A stretch of 64,000 bases of DNA from contig JABAKD010000010.1 of NCBI GenBank assembly GCA_012845835.1, forward strand, positions 8,427,599 through 8,491,598. The letters run 5' to 3'. The notes under the pieces were generated by a model. It had not been told where the DNA came from, did no database searches, and saw only the letters and a list, made by a program, of their open reading frames with translations. Of the stretch, positions 1-14,400 are shown piece by piece (the first letter of the stretch is position 1; each line of letters starts with the position of its first letter). Made by a program: the position numbers and the translations under genes. Origin of the DNA: Undaria pinnatifida. Lineage: Eukaryota > Sar > Phaeophyceae > Laminariales > Alariaceae.

Positions 1-108
1 CGTCGCTGTTGTTGTTGGTGGTGATGTTTTTGATCGTGATTTTGATGTCGATTTTGATTTTGATGTTGTTGGCGTTGGCGTTGTTGTTGCTGCTGTTCTG
101 AACCCGAG

Positions 109-151
109 GGCCGCCGCACTGCTTCACGTCGACTGTATCGAGAGCGCCCCC
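109..151 (+). CDS. Helical-protein gene, first visible exon
   Basis: Short exon after an AG at 107-108, ending before GTAAAG at 152. It enters in phase 2 and leaves in phase 0. It encodes AALLHVDCIESAP, which reads smoothly into the next exon. It is small, so it is the least certain exon of this gene. Confidence 0.5.
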
Positions 152-3100
152 GTAAAGATCCACACTCACTGCGCCTCGTCGTGTCCTTGCCGAGTCGCGG
201 TCGCTCGCCCTCTTTTCCCCCCTCCCCGCCCACTGCCGCTCGCACCTCTACCGCTCGCGCCTCTACTGCACCCGCTTTCCAACTCAACCAAACCCTACAC
301 TACCCGACCCGACCTGACCCGACCCGACCCAACCCGACCCGACCCCAATATCAGGTGACGCTGCGGCTGCTGCGTGGCGCAGGCGACCCCCTATCAGGCG
401 CGCTGGTGTTTGCCGGACACCCTAGATCGATGGCTGCACTCGCCTACGCGCTAGATCCTTCGTCTCTCGTCACTCCCGTGGGACCGGAGGGGTCGGCCAC
501 CATGGAAGCTTTGGCGGACGGTCTTGACGAGGTGCGTAACTGCTGTGCTACTACTCGTGTGGAGACGTACCTACTGCTGCTCCAGCTGTCGCGGACACGT
601 ATGTGATCTGCTGCTGCTGCTGCTGCTGACACGTAAGTGTTGTCATGCTGATACGTAGCTGCGGTGCTGCGGACACGTAATTGTGTTACCGACACCCGCT
701 AGCTGAGGGCGCAAGCAAGCATTCAGCCAGGCAAGTCGGAGTTGGATTACGTTGGCTTCGTTTCGGTTTTTAGGTTGTTGCCCGAAAAAGGTAAGGTAGC
801 TAGGGGGCGGTTGTTTTGCTCCGAGAGTGGGGCACCTACTGTTTACGGTATATACGCAGTGATTTCTGGCTGGTATGGTTCGGTTTGGTGCGTGATGAGT
901 TGTAGCTGTCTGGGCATCCGGGGGGGGGGGGGGGGGGCAGTCAGTGCTGTGCGCCCTCCCGCCCCAGTGGCTATATCTACGCACTCACGCACAGCCAGCG
1001 ATTTGAACCCCCCCCCCCTCCGAACTTGAACCGCGCTCGGATGCCCCTGACTGCGTGTTTCTGTGCAAGCAAACGGAAACATGACCCCCCCCCAGCTCCC
1101 GGCGGATACCCTGGAAGGCGTCTCCGTATTCGGGGTATTTGCGGGGCTTGTGCGACGAACCGAGCAAGTAACGCAACGCAACGAGACGTAACTCGACTCA
1201 ATTCAACCCTGCCCTCCCCCCCTACGCCCGCTCCCCCATCCCGCCGCCGCTCCTCCTGCCCCCGTTGCCGTTGTGCCCTGCCCCGCTGCCGTTTTCTTTT
1301 CCACCCTTGTGTTTTGGTTGGTTGGTTAATTCGTTGATTGACTGGTTGGTTGTATGATTGATTATTGATGATTGGTTGGTTGGTGTTCGGTTGTTGTTTG
1401 GTTGGTTTGCTCGTCTGGTTGGTTTTTTCTTGTTATGTTTTGTCGGGTTAAATTGGTTATGGTTGGTCGGCTGGAACACGGGGCGGCAGGCTCTTGTGAC
1501 GCCAAGAGGGACCGCCCGCTTGCTCGTGCGCAGCTGCCAGGCGTTGTCGGCGGCGGATCTCGCTCTCAGTTCCTTGTCCAGTGCTGCTGACGTCGCTGGT
1601 GGGATAGCCGGCGGCGCGGCAGACGCAGCAGGCGGCGGCAACAGAGGGGGAGCGGGCGGGGTCGCTTTCTTATCTGGGGGCGCGGAAGGGGGCATGACCG
1701 CAGCGTTGCGGAAGCTGCATGAGCTGGGACCATCTCTGGCTGGCAGGTGCGTTGGTTTTGCAAAGCGACGAGCGTGTCATGCGTCGGCCTGGTTGATTGG
1801 AGCGAGAAAAGGAAGAAGGCGGATGCACCCTTTCGCGTTTGAGCGACAAAACAAAATGTATCCCTGGGTTTTGATGTGTATCTGTTGTTTCTTGTTTCTT
1901 GTCCTTTAGTAATGGCTTCCTGGTTTTGTCTTGCTTATCGTTTTATTTCTGTGTTTGGATCAAACCGGCTACCTACCGTGCTTGTGAGAGCTGTGAATTG
2001 GCTGACTATACTAATAGTAAGTCGACGACTCGCTATTAGCTGGCTAGGCAAGACAGCTACTAGTTGGCTAGGTAGGACAGTTACTATTAATAGTTTAGTT
2101 GGCTAGAAAAACCGTTACTGGTTTATCTGGCTATGATAGGCAAGACACTGGGTTGGTTCCGGTAGTTTAAAGTTTTCGGCGTTCTTTTGTATGCGGCTGG
2201 CGCCTTTCTGGCTCAACCTATGAATATGTGTGTGTATTTTTTATTTTGACTCCAGTCAGCCACTGGGCTTACGTCGTCACCCAATTGCGTATAGGTTTTA
2301 TTCGTGGCCGTAGAGTCTAGCCGACTCACTGCCTTACTGCATTCCCTACCAACCCTGTCCTGCCTTTTACCCTGTCCTGCACGAGAACAGGTCCTCCGCG
2401 TGCGAGGTGATCTGCCGACACGCGCTGTCAGCGGTGGTGCACCCGCCGGCGGGGGGGGGGCGAGCGGCCGTGACCGTGACGACGTCGCTCCTGCTGTGGG
2501 TGCTCGAGGGGGACCAGGAGTCTTGCTCGGATGTCCTGGCGGAACGGTGGGGGTCGCTCAGGGCGAGAGTGTCAACGCTAGCCGGAGAGGTATGTGTGTG
2601 TTAGTTCACGTTAACTGTTATTTCTACCCAAAATCCAGCGCATCCAGTGTCGGTGCCGATTCTTCATCCTGGATACAAGCTCTGTGGTTACAAACTGCGA
2701 GGGGGAAACAAAACATGGCAAATCCCATGAGGAGCTTTGTTTTCCCATGCAATGCCAAACGTACCGGATACGGCATGGTAGGAGGCGGGATCCTGGCAAT
2801 AAATATTGGACACGTCCGCGGTATAGGTAACATAGCATAGATTTCGCTAGAGACTCGCGCCGCGGGAGGTTTTTATATTTTGTGGTCAGTTTGGGTTAAC
2901 GATTTGGTGGGTTTCCGGTGGCTTTTTCTTTCTGGGGTTACTTAATAGTGTTGTGTTCGACGCTGATGGGCATGCTGCAAATTGTTGGTGGGCAAACGTA
3001 ATAATAACGCAGCGCGGGAGTCATATGTCTTCAAAATAATAATGTGTAAAAACGAGCGGCCGGTGCATCACGCAGCTTGCAAAGATGAGTATCAACCCTT

Positions 3101-6100
3101 TTATATTTATCGAACCCACAGCTGACGTATTTGAAATGGTTTTACCAAATAAGGCAACACAGCATCGTTGGTACGCGACCTGTCCAAGCTGCTCAGGCGG
3201 CGGCCCTACTAACCTTTTGGATTGTTACGAGTATAATTTTCGTTACCCTTACGAGTAGTGTTAACTGACCACAGTTGGTCGTCGGTCCAGGACCGTTTTT
3301 CACCTCGATTCTAAAATATGGCTGACTGAAGTATATAAACACAATTGAGACAATTACACTTCTTCAGCTGTGAGATTGAAGCCTTCGTCAGCTGCATGGG
3401 CTATTTCGATCGCGCGTGTGTTGTATGTTCTCTTGACATGAAATACCTATTTCCACGCGACGGCATCATCAGCACACCTGTTTTCTATTTTTCGTCCTGA
3501 GTCTTAGTCGTAAGAGAGCTTTCTGCGTCACATATTATTATAAAGATAAAAATACACTCCAGCTGTGAGATCGAAGATTTGTCGAAACTCATATTTGCAA
3601 GTTGTGTGTGATACTCCGATCGCGCGTATTACGGGTTGTGTGTCCTCATTAAGGATATAGGTCGACGACTCCCCTTGGAACTACAGTGTAGCTATCAGGG
3701 TCAACAGAGTGATGTTAGTCAGTCTGTGCGCGGAAACTATAAAGCTCGTTTTTGAAGGGGACCAAATCTGACAGCTGTGGAAGGAAATGCATCAGTTTAT
3801 CAAGTGTATCCTGTAAGCCGTATAACCGGTGAGGGGAGGGTGGAGTTTTGAAGGGCGTGGGGGCCTGGGTTTGAACAAGAGGGAGCCGGGGGGGGGGGGG
3901 GGAGGGCGGGGCAACTCAATCTGTGCGTGGAAACTATAAATCCTTCAAGGGGATAAATCTGACGGTTTTGGAAGGAATGCACCAGTTTATCATGTATATC
4001 CTGTAAGTCGTACAACCAGCGAGGAGAGTGTTCGAGGGGGTGGGGATGGGGTGGGGGTTGGGGCAAAAGCGTTTTTTAACAGCTTTAGGTCGCATAGGTG
4101 TAGGGGTTTGATATACACGTGGTGCTAGGTCTAGGCGATGTTGCGGGTAGTGCGGAAGGAAAGGGCGCTGGGGGGAGGGAGGGGGAGAATGAATTGGAGC
4201 AGCGGCATGGATGGCTGTAGAAAGATAATGAGGTGATATCAACTGCGTGGAAGTATTTACTTTGGCAGATTTCGATGTAAGGTGGGGCGTTTGAGCAAGA
4301 GGGAGCGGGGGAAAAAGGGGGGGGGGGGAAGGGTTTTCATCACGTTTAGGTCGCATATATGTAGGGGCTTGTATACGCGTGGTGCTAGGTCTAGGCGATC
4401 GTGCGGGTGGTGGGGAAGGAGGGGGCATTGGGGGGGGGGGGGGGTGAATTAAAGCTACGTCATTGATGGCTAGAAAGATAATGACGTGATATCAATTGCG
4501 TAGAAGTGTTTATTACTCTGGCCAATTTTGATTTTTGGTGGGGCGTTTGAACAAGAGGGAACGGGGAAAAAAAAAAACAGGGCGGGGGGGGGGGGGGGGG
4601 GGCGGAAATGAATTGGAGCTACGGCATGGATGGCTAAAAAGATGATGAGGTGACATCAGCTAGCTGGTAGTGTTTACTACTCTGGCAGATTTTGATTTTA
4701 GGTGGGGCGTTTGAACAAGAGGGATCGGGGGGGCGGGGGGGCGGGCGGGACACTTCAATATGTGCGCGGAAACTATAAATCCTTGAAGGGGACAAATCTG
4801 ACGGTTGTAGCAAGAATACATCCCTTTACCACCTGCCTGGTATTGTTATTCTAGCAGATTTGATGTTAGGTGTGGTATACAACGTGTTACAGCTTCATAC
4901 TTTGTTATTGTACATGGATCGCAAGATAGAATATTCCAATCGATAGGTACAACAATATAGTTACCATGATTTTACCGTGCGGGTGTGGGGCTCTGACATC
5001 GCTAATTATAAGAAAGAGATGCATACTGCAAAAGATAACAAGCGAGGTGATGTGGTCATGCAAATGTCACCACCACTGAGCACGAGGGGGCGAAGTGCAA
5101 ATTATCAATGTTTTGAAAGGAACGCTTGGTGTACCCGCGCTCACTTACGCTACTTCGTTAGTCATACTTCGTTTGGCATAGGTTGGGAGGCGATCATGCA
5201 GACGGTAAGTACGAAATACCCTACGCAATAGGTTGGTAGTGTGGTCTATATGGAGCTTGGCCTCTCACGGATACTGGTGTCGAAGTGGAGAGGGCGGTTC
5301 CGGAGGTCTTGTACTCGTCTCGTAGCTGGCGTCGGAGCGGAGAGGGCGAAGCTGAAGTCGAAGCGGAGAGGTCCTCGCGGTGCTGAGGTCCCTTGACGAT
5401 CGCCTTCACAGCGGGCGCACGCTGAAACCTTTCTTAGATGTAGCAAGTAGATGCTAACGCTAGACTGACGGTGGGCTTATGCCCTCTCGTCATGCGGCGG
5501 GATTATCTTTCGGTGGCGGACCTTCCGGGGACGGGTCAACGTCGTCTACGACGGGTGACACCGCTCGCGACCCGGGATCGTGTATTGCCTAACCGGTGAC
5601 GTGTCCTCTCGCGCATGCGTGTACGAGATCTACGATAGGTATCTACGACCCTGTCTTCCACATCCACCGCAATTTTAACACATCTGCCTGTACTTCCTTT
5701 TCACATTATTATTAGCTCATGTACGATTTCACGCCCATGATTTTACCGTGCCGATGTGGATCTCTGAGGTCGCCAATTCTAAGACAAGGGATACATATTA
5801 CAAATACAGCAAGCGAGGTGATGTGGTTATGCAATGTCACCACTATTGAACACGAGGGGGAGAGGTGCAAATCGTCATTGTTTTGAGAGTAACGATTGAT
5901 GTGCCCGCGCTCAATGACGTTATTTCGTTAGGCATATGCTACTGGTAGAGGTTGTCAGGCGATCATGCTGACGGCAGGTAAGCACGAAATACCCTGCGTA
6001 AGCACGAAATACTCTGCGTAATAGGTTGGTAGTGTGGACTACCGCAGTTTTTTAACATATTTGCCTGTACTTGCTCTTCACATTATTATTATCTAGTGTA

Positions 6101-9100
6101 CGGTTGTACGCCCTGTTTTTTCTTCCCCCTGTCGTCGAAGATGTTGTGGTCCTGTAGATGTCGCGTCCACGTATGGTGCTCTTGTTAGTGGTGCGCATGA
6201 AAACATGCCCTAGCGTGTAGTAGATGATCGCTGAGTGGTGTTCCTTTCCTTTACATCAAACCAGGTAGTATATGTCAACGCAACCGCTTGCTTGAAAACG
6301 ACAAATTAAATTCCTATTATGAAACAGAGAACCAAAACTTTCGAAAGTAGAAAAGCACATAATGTGTGCCATCTGCCAGTTGTTGTTTTTCGCCCTTCTT
6401 CCTCCTTCTCCGTCCGTTATTGATTTGTCGGTTTCATGGTAATGTGTTTTACTTTACGTAAGAGCCACAATTTCGCTGCCTTGCGACTTTTCACATTTTT
6501 TAAAAAGACCACTGTTGAATATGCTATTTTTCGCGTCCAGGAGTAGATAAGTTGTATTAAATATATTACGAGTTAGGTCCGTTTTTCCCGCTGCTGCCGT
6601 TTTCGCTCTCTTGCCGTTATTCCCACGCGGAAGTCGGCATTCTGAAATTGGAATCCTAGAAACGCTCTTTAGCTACGGCCCGCTGCAGTAAATGTTTAGT
6701 TCATTCATTCATGATACGATAATACGATGCTGAGGTCACAGCATTAAGCAATATGGTCCGCCGCATTGCATTGATGGATGCAAACACGAATACGCGTCAA
6801 AATGCTGCTACAGCCGCCAGCTGTTGAATGAGTGTTGACATTGATCGCATTTTGTTTGCTTTGGCTTCCCGGCGTCAGCCGTCAACCCTGTTACGTACGT
6901 AGTCCGTAGGTGGCAGGTATTAATTTAGGGCCAATACCATGACCAAGCAACAAATTCGCTTCGACGGACCTTTCCACTGTCCGATGGTCTTGGAACCGCT
7001 TTGACTTAGTGTTGCGCGTCAGCGCAGAACCTCGTGTATACCTGTTTTATGCCTTCGTGTCGTGTTGTAGGGGTTTAGTCGAACCTTTTTCGCCGGCCCG
7101 TGGCATCGGAATCTGTCGTTTGCAGTTGCTATTGTTCGTCGACTACGGGTCTTAGCTTCGTTGGCGGCCCTCACTATGCCGCCGGCGAAGCCCCCTTGTA
7201 TCTCGGCACCGTTTCTCGGACACATATCAGTCTCATTTCTCTCAAAGTTGTTCCTGAGATTCTTTGATCAGCGCAGGTTCTCAGAATCATTTCTGAAACT
7301 TCTTTGCCAGTCTCATTTAGCAGTCCTCCCTCCCTCCTTTCGTCCCTCTGATCTTAAAAGGTCGGCTGGGCGGACAGCCTCTCTCACCGGCTGTACCTGT
7401 GCCACACCGCCATGGAGATGGTATCCTCGGACAGGCGGGACGGAGGAACGTCCGGCGACAAGAGCAGGGACAAAGCCGGGCGCGGGGTGGAGAACGACCT
7501 GCCGCGGGCAGGGGAGATGATGGCGGGCCTGGCAAAGCAATCCCACACGCTGGCAGTGTACATCGGCCTAGAAGATGCACCGGACGCGTCCGGTGAGAGA
7601 TACCGCGGAAGTTGGATGTATATATCATGTTTTGCATCGCGGGGGCGCGTGGGGTTGGTTCAAAGAAGGGAGGGAGGTGCCCGCCCCTGTATACCCCGCG
7701 CATGCATTTGGAAATCGCTTGGGGGCAAGTGGTCTTGTTTACTCTTATTTGTTCCTTCCGACGGACTACGTAACAGTCGTTGTCCGTGTTCTCAGCGTTG
7801 CCCGCGATGGGGGGGTGCTCTGCCTGTGTACAGAGATCGAGTGACCGACTTGGTGTCTTGGTGCGTTCCAGAGTTCTCGGTGTGCCTCGCGTTGTGGCAC
7901 CGTCGCGTTTTCGCGTGATTGCGTCGCTCCTCCTCAAACAACCTTTGCTCTGCTTGCTTCTGACGCACGGACTCCTTGATTGCCCTCGACACGTGACTAA
8001 GATACACACTCGTCCCGTCACGCTTCCCCGCCACGCCCCTGCCCCACCCTATCCCTGCCAACACCCCCCCCCCTCCTCCCCTCCCTTCCTCGCTCACTCC
8101 TTCCCTCCCTCCCATCCCTCTCTACGTCCCCTCTGCTTGCGCCAACGGGGACGTTGCCGGTAACACTAGGGGCGGGAGATGCGCCGTCAAGCGACTCTAC
8201 CGCTACCGCCACCGGCGCCACCGACGGTCGCTCCGACGGAAGGTCCAAGAAGCCAACCGCTCCCGCCCTGCAGCCTCGGACGGAGGAGGAGCGACGCCGC
8301 GCCGCCGCGCCGGTGATCGTCGCCCTCACCCTCCGCCTCAAGGTGCTGGCCCTTGCCGCGTCGAGGGGCCTCGGCGCGAGCTACCCAGCCTTCGCAGGCG
8401 GCGCGGCGGTTCCCGCGCTCGCGGGTCTGGTGGAGATTCTGGCGTTCGGGCTTGCGAAGGCCGGGGCCAACCGTGCACTGGCGCATCGGGTGCGACTCGC
8501 TCGGGCGGGGCGCGCGGCGGTGGCCGCCAGGGCGGAACTGACGGCGGCCTCTGCCCGCACTCGTTTCTCCGCCGCCCGCGTCCGCAAGGCGGAGGAAGAG
8601 AAGCAGGCTGCGGCCGCTGCCGAGGCTGCGGCTGCTGCTGCGGCTGTTGCTGCTGCGAAGAAAGCTGAAGCTGAAAAGGCGGCGGTGGCGGCTGCACTGC
8701 CACCTCCACCGCCGCCGCCCCCATTGCTAGGCGGTCGGTCAGGTTCGCTACCGCTGCCGCCTCCACCGCCTCCACCGCCGCCGCCACCGCTGCAGCTGGC
8801 GGCGTCGGCCAAGTCGTCGTCGTCGCCGTCGTCGCCCCCGCCCCCTCTGCATCCCGCAGCTGCGGCACCAGCGGTGGCGCCGGCGCCGGCGCCGGCTCCG
8901 GAGCCTGCCCCTCCCCAGCCGCCGCGGCTGAAAGACCCGTCGAAAGAGCCGCTGCTTCTGGTGGGTGACCTGTTCACGCCACCGGGGCCTGGAGAGGCGG
9001 AGGAGGCTGAACTACGCTGGGAGCTGGAGGATGGAGGGCGTGTCTCGGAGCAGAGGGGCCTCGAGGTATGTATAGGAATGGGTTGCGGGGGGTGGGGAAA

Positions 9101-11411
9101 GGTCGGGTGGGTTACGGGGGGGAGAAGGAGCAGTAGCTAGACGACTGTATGGCACTAGCCGAACGTCTTGTGCTTTCCTTATCGGGCAGACAGCAAGCAT
9201 CATCACGACCGCTCTGACCCTCCCCCCCCTCTCGCGTCAACACCTACACACGTGTGCTGTTTGCATATGTTTCTGTTTGTCTGCCTGTGTATGTCTGTGT
9301 TATGTTTGTATCCAGGCTGCCGAACACGAGGCGCGTCTATTGGCTTGCGCGTTGCCCGCACTACGGCTGCTACGTCACTGCCTCGGCCGCCTTTCCGACG
9401 CAGGCGCGAAGCCTCCCGTGGGGCCGTTGGACGCTGTAGGGGCTCTGCTGGACTTCGAGGTGGGAGACAACTGGTTTGGTGTTTTGATTGCTTATGGTGT
9501 GTTGGTTTTGGTTTTGTGTTGCTTTTTGTTCTGAATTTGGTTTGAGTTGATGTGCTTTGGTTCGGCTTAGGTTCGTTCGTTTCGATTCCGTTAAGTCCGG
9601 TTTGGTCGGGTTTCATTTTTTCGCAGTCTTCGCCTTTCGTGGCGGAGAAGGGCATGTGTAGACGTCCGCAATGCTCGAGTCGCCCAGCCAACCAGCCAGC
9701 CGCACGACGTGGTTGCTGTCCGATTTGCATGGCCTCTTCGCGCCCCAGGCTCCGACGTGTGCTGCTTCCTAAACCGCAAAGTGAATACCCCCCCCCCCCG
9801 CCGTTGCCGCCCTTTTCATGATTGCCTCCCTTGTTGTCCTCCCACTTCTGCACTGCTACCACCTCATCCCGACCTTCCTCTTCCCTTTCCTCTATCTTCT
9901 CTCCCCCCTCCCCCATTTTTCTTTCCTTCTCTCCCCTTTCGTCTTCCTCCTCCCTTCTCTCGTCTTCCTCCCCTTCCTCCTCCTCCCCCCGCCCCGCCCC
10001 TCTGCCCTCTTTCTTCCTCCAGGCGGCGCTGGCAATGCTTCCCCTGGATCCCCCGTCCTCCCCGCCAACGGGACCCGGAGCGGCGGGAAAGACCCCGACG
10101 TCAGAGCCGTGGGACTTCGGCGCCACTCCGTCGGTGGGACTCGCCCTGCGCGCCGAAGCCCTCGTGCTCAGCTCCTGCCGTCTGTGGTGCCCGCCCCGCC
10201 CTTGGTCCAGGCTCCATAGCAGCAGCGGTGGCAGCGGCAGCGGAAGAAGGCGGGGCGGGAGCTTTCTCCACCGTGCGTCCGCGCACGCGCTCGCGTGCCC
10301 GGCGAACCACGCCAGCGGAGCCCGTCTCCTTCTCGCCCTCCTGCCCCCGGAGAGCCCGGCGCCGCTGCACCGGCTGGTCTTACCGGTGGCCACGGCAGCC
10401 GCGGCCGCCGCCGGGGTGGCCGCGGCTGCGACAGCTGATGCCGCCGCAGGCGGCGGTGGCGCAGGGGGCACGGAAGAAGGGAGCAGCGGAAATGCGAGCC
10501 TGGGGCGGCTGGTCGGGCGCGTGCACACGGCCGCTGCTTTGGAGCGGTCGGAGGGGCTGCGGCGACAGGCGGTGTCGGCGCTGGAGGGTCGCGTCGGGGA
10601 GGTACTCAAGAGGTGGGACGAATGCGTTGCTGGAGATTTGTTCAAGAGGAGTGGGGGTGGGGGGGGTGGAGACGGCGGTGGAGATGCGGCGCAGGCGGAG
10701 GGTGGAGATGAAGCATCGAGTTCGGGTGGGGGTGGGGGAGGTGGGAGTGGGTGGCGGCCGTCGCTTGAGGCGAACCCCCTCCTCGCGGTGACCGCTCCGG
10801 AGCTGGTGAATGTGCCGGCCGTGGTGGTTAGCCTGTGTCACTCGTCTTCGCCGGTGCTGCAGCGGAGGGTGCTGGACTTGGCTAGGAGGTGGGGTGCAAC
10901 GGAGAGAATGGGGAGAAGGGGGGTGGTGGGAGAGAAAGAGGGAGAGAGAAACACGAAAATACTAAAAGAGCCCTCTGAGACACGTCGAGAGAGGAGTTGA
11001 GAGAGAGCAACCAAGAGAGTGTAGCACAACGACAGAGAGAATGCGCGAGACTGATCGAAAAAGAAAGGGGTTGCGAACGAGTCCGCTGCGAAGATGGAGG
11101 GGCAGCATAGTGCCACCGTGTACCCACTCCGTGCGTGTTCAGACGCCGAGCGCCCCTGCTGTTGCTGTTGCTGTTTTTTCGTCGATGTATCCGTTAGTGC
11201 TGTGCTGTTACTGTTGCTGTTACGATTGATGTTTAAGTCTCTGTCGTTGCTGATGCTGATGCTATTGCTTCTGCTGTTGCTTTTGTTGCTGTGGCTGCTG
11301 GTTGTTGCTGCTGTTGCTGTTGAAGCGTCTGCTGTTGCTGTGAGTGGTATAGTCGTTTACTGCTGCTGCTATCGCTACTGCTACTGCGATCGCTGCTGCT
11401 GCTGCGATCGC

Positions 11412-11442
<31 letters not shown>

Positions 11443-14400
11443 ACTGGCGTTATGTTGCTGTTGCGGCCGCGCCGTTCCGCGCACGTCCCCTCGAAACCCA
11501 CGGCCTCCTCTTCACTTGAATCCCCTGATCCTTGATTATGCTCCCTTGACCAACGACTCTTTATCCCTTATTCTTGTTTTTTTCTTGTTACGATCGCAGG
11601 GCTGTGGGAATCGGTCCAATGACGGCGCGCGTCCTCTGCGCGGCTCTCGTGCGGGCCCTGATCGGCAGTATCGAGCGCTACATCGAAGAAGCGCAGCCAC
11701 TAGGAGGAAGGGTAAGCCTTTGCTCCCCCCTCTCCGCCCCTCTCCCCCCCCGCCCCCCCGCTCTCGCTTCCGCGTTCCCCGCACCGCCGACTCCGACCCC
11801 AACCCCAGCCCCGACCAAAATGGCCCCCGCCCTGACGCCTACCCTGACCTCTACCCCGGTTCCGACCATGACCTTGACCCCGACCACGTGTCCCACATAC
11901 ACGTACATTCAAGCTCATTCGTTGTTGTTCCGTGCCGACGTTGTGTTTGTTTCGTCGTTCCATGGTGATGTCGGCGTTTGATAGGATACCCCAGCCCCGA
12001 CCAAAATGGCCCCCGCCCTGACGCCTACCCTGACCTCTACCCCGGTTCCGACCATGACCTTGACCCCGACCACGTGTCCCACATACACGTACATTCAAGC
12101 TCATTCGTTTTTGTTCTGTGCCGACATTGTGTTTGTTTCGTCGTTCCATGGTGGTGTCGGCGTTTGATAGGATAGTGCGTGTTGTATGAAAGCACTGCGC
12201 CTTGCGCCTCCCATCCTTTGTGTGTGCAATGCGAAGGTCGTGATGTATGATACTTCCCAACAGCCGATGCAGGGCAGAAGAGGGGCGAGTTGGGGGGGGG
12301 GGTGTACTCAGTTTGTGCATGGCCGTAGTCGTATGACCATAGCTATTAGACCCTCGCATCCCTACTATGCCGGGACAGAGCACATCGAGTTGACGCCAAC
12401 CCGGCAGACATGGCGTGCACCAAGCTCGAAGCGCCGTGAGGTGTTTGGTGAGTCGCGTGAAGAATGAGCTGCATCCTACTAAGAACCACTTGTCAGGTGG
12501 ACTTCCGCACCTTCTGCGAAGTTTCTTGATGTGGGTGACGGCTTCGAATTGATGTATTTGTTTTGTAGTGTGGCCACTTCCAGAGACAGCAACAGGTATA
12601 CTATGCGACTGCCTCGTGCATGCCTTACCATATGCACATTACGTGAAACCATCCCCCTTGCGCAGAGTTAAGGTTCTCCCCATTCCGCACAATATTATCT
12701 AACTCGACCGCCATCTCGGTTACCGCGAAGACATAAACCGCGCCGCGGGGGGGGGGAGGAGGTAGCCAGCGATAATCGCGATTCGAGTCTTGGCGCGCAG
12801 TTGTCGGCAGTAGTGGTGCTGGTGGTGCTGGTGGTGGTGTGTTGATGGCGCTGTTGGTATTGATATCGCCGTCGTCTTAACTTTTGTTGTGTGTGTTGCT
12901 GTTGAAAAAACCTGCCGATACCTTGGGAAGGACGCGGCAGGCGTCGCCGTTCGTTAGCTTGAAACAATGTCGTCCACGCGCGCACACACCCACGCACCCA
13001 CACCCGCACCCACACCCGCACCCACACCCACACCACCCACACCAGCCCCGACCCACACCCCAAGCCTCTCCCCCCCACCCCCACCCCTTTATTTTATTTC
13101 CTCGGTCCTACGCCCCCCTCCCCTCCCCCATTTTCTCCCCTCGCATCTTACCCCTCCCTCGCCCCACCGCCCCCCCCTCCTCACTCACGTTTCCTCTTTC
13201 CAACGATTCTAAATATTATGAAACCAGTCTGAGAAAGATCGGGACGCTTCTCGGGATTGTGTGTGTCGTGTTCTCGGCGTGATAATGGCCGTCGCGGACA
13301 AGCCTCGCTCGGCGGCGGGGCGGGTTGGTTTGCTCCTCGGTGGGGTGGTAGAAGCTTTGATGCCCTGCCTGGGCTTGCCTAAACCGGAGGTCATTCGCTC
13401 CGCTCTAGAGGTGCGCCCATGGGGGAGGAGGGGGGGGGGAGGGCGGGGGGATTGGGGATGTGGCTCATGCTCGTGTTGTTGTTGTCATCGTCTGTGTTTG
13501 AATGCTGTAAATTCTGCCATACCTGTATACTGGTGCTTTTTGTTGTTGTGGTTTTATCTGCTTAGTTTTCACACCGCCCCTGCCGCCGTGGTGAGCTCGA
13601 TCTCTTAGTGGCGTGGCGCGTCCGCGCTTTGACTGGGGGGATCGTTGGCGAGGAAGGAAGCTCGCGTGATGTTTACAGTGTGCCGACCGATGATAACAAC
13701 AAGCCAAATTGCGCGCTGTGTTATTTTCCCCGCTCCGCTCCTACCCCGATGAGATACGCTCTCGCCGTGAGTATCAAATTATACATGTTATACCAGGTGT
13801 TGGATATGGTGTTTTGTTTTTTTTACTTTTTGCACCCCATGCTTGAGTTTTTTTTTGACAAACGGCCAGCGTCCCGCCGGCGCTCTACTTCCGCCATCGC
13901 CTGTCATTCTCTCACCCTACCCCATCTTCTGCCTACACCTCGTAGTGAAGTGCCCCCCGCCCGCCCGCTAAGCCTCCCGTCGCCTAATCTCGATGAAACT
14001 TGACGCCGTGCTATATGTCTCCGTCCCTGCGCCCGTTCCCGGTCTCCTTTGCTTTCCGAATCGAAGGTTTTGTGCTGCTTTGTGGAGGGCCCGAGGGTTT
14101 CGGAAGTCAGGCGTTATTCGGAGCCGGCCTGCTCCTTCGGAACGCTGGCGACAGCGGCGAGGAACGTCGTGGCGAAGTGGTGCGTGGGGTGGAGTGTCGG
14201 CAGTGCTAATGTTGTTAGTCGTAGTGGCAAGAGGTCGTATTGGTGGTGGTCTTGATGCCGCTGTTGTCGTTGTGTTGTTGTTGGTGGTGGTGGTGGTAGT
14301 GTTGGTGGTGTTGTATTGTTGCGATTTATGATGTGTTGTTGTGGTCGTTGTTGCGCTGTTATTGGTGTCGTTGTCGGTGGTGGGTGCGCCAACACGCACA

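Larger units (their letters stand above)
2590..7360 (+). other. 4.77-kb repeat-filled intron
   Basis: It carries one copy of repeat family A (3350-4870), two direct copies of family B (4965-5245 and 5741-6040), and about 1.3 kb (6050-7360) in which I see nothing recognisable. No coding exon is needed here: the flanking exons join in phase 0. Confidence 0.55.

Noticed and set aside
8338..8977. Minus-strand frames of 176-198 codons over the plus-strand exon at 8170-9065
   Set aside because: Low-complexity Gly/Ala shadows of the polyproline and Ala-rich exon.
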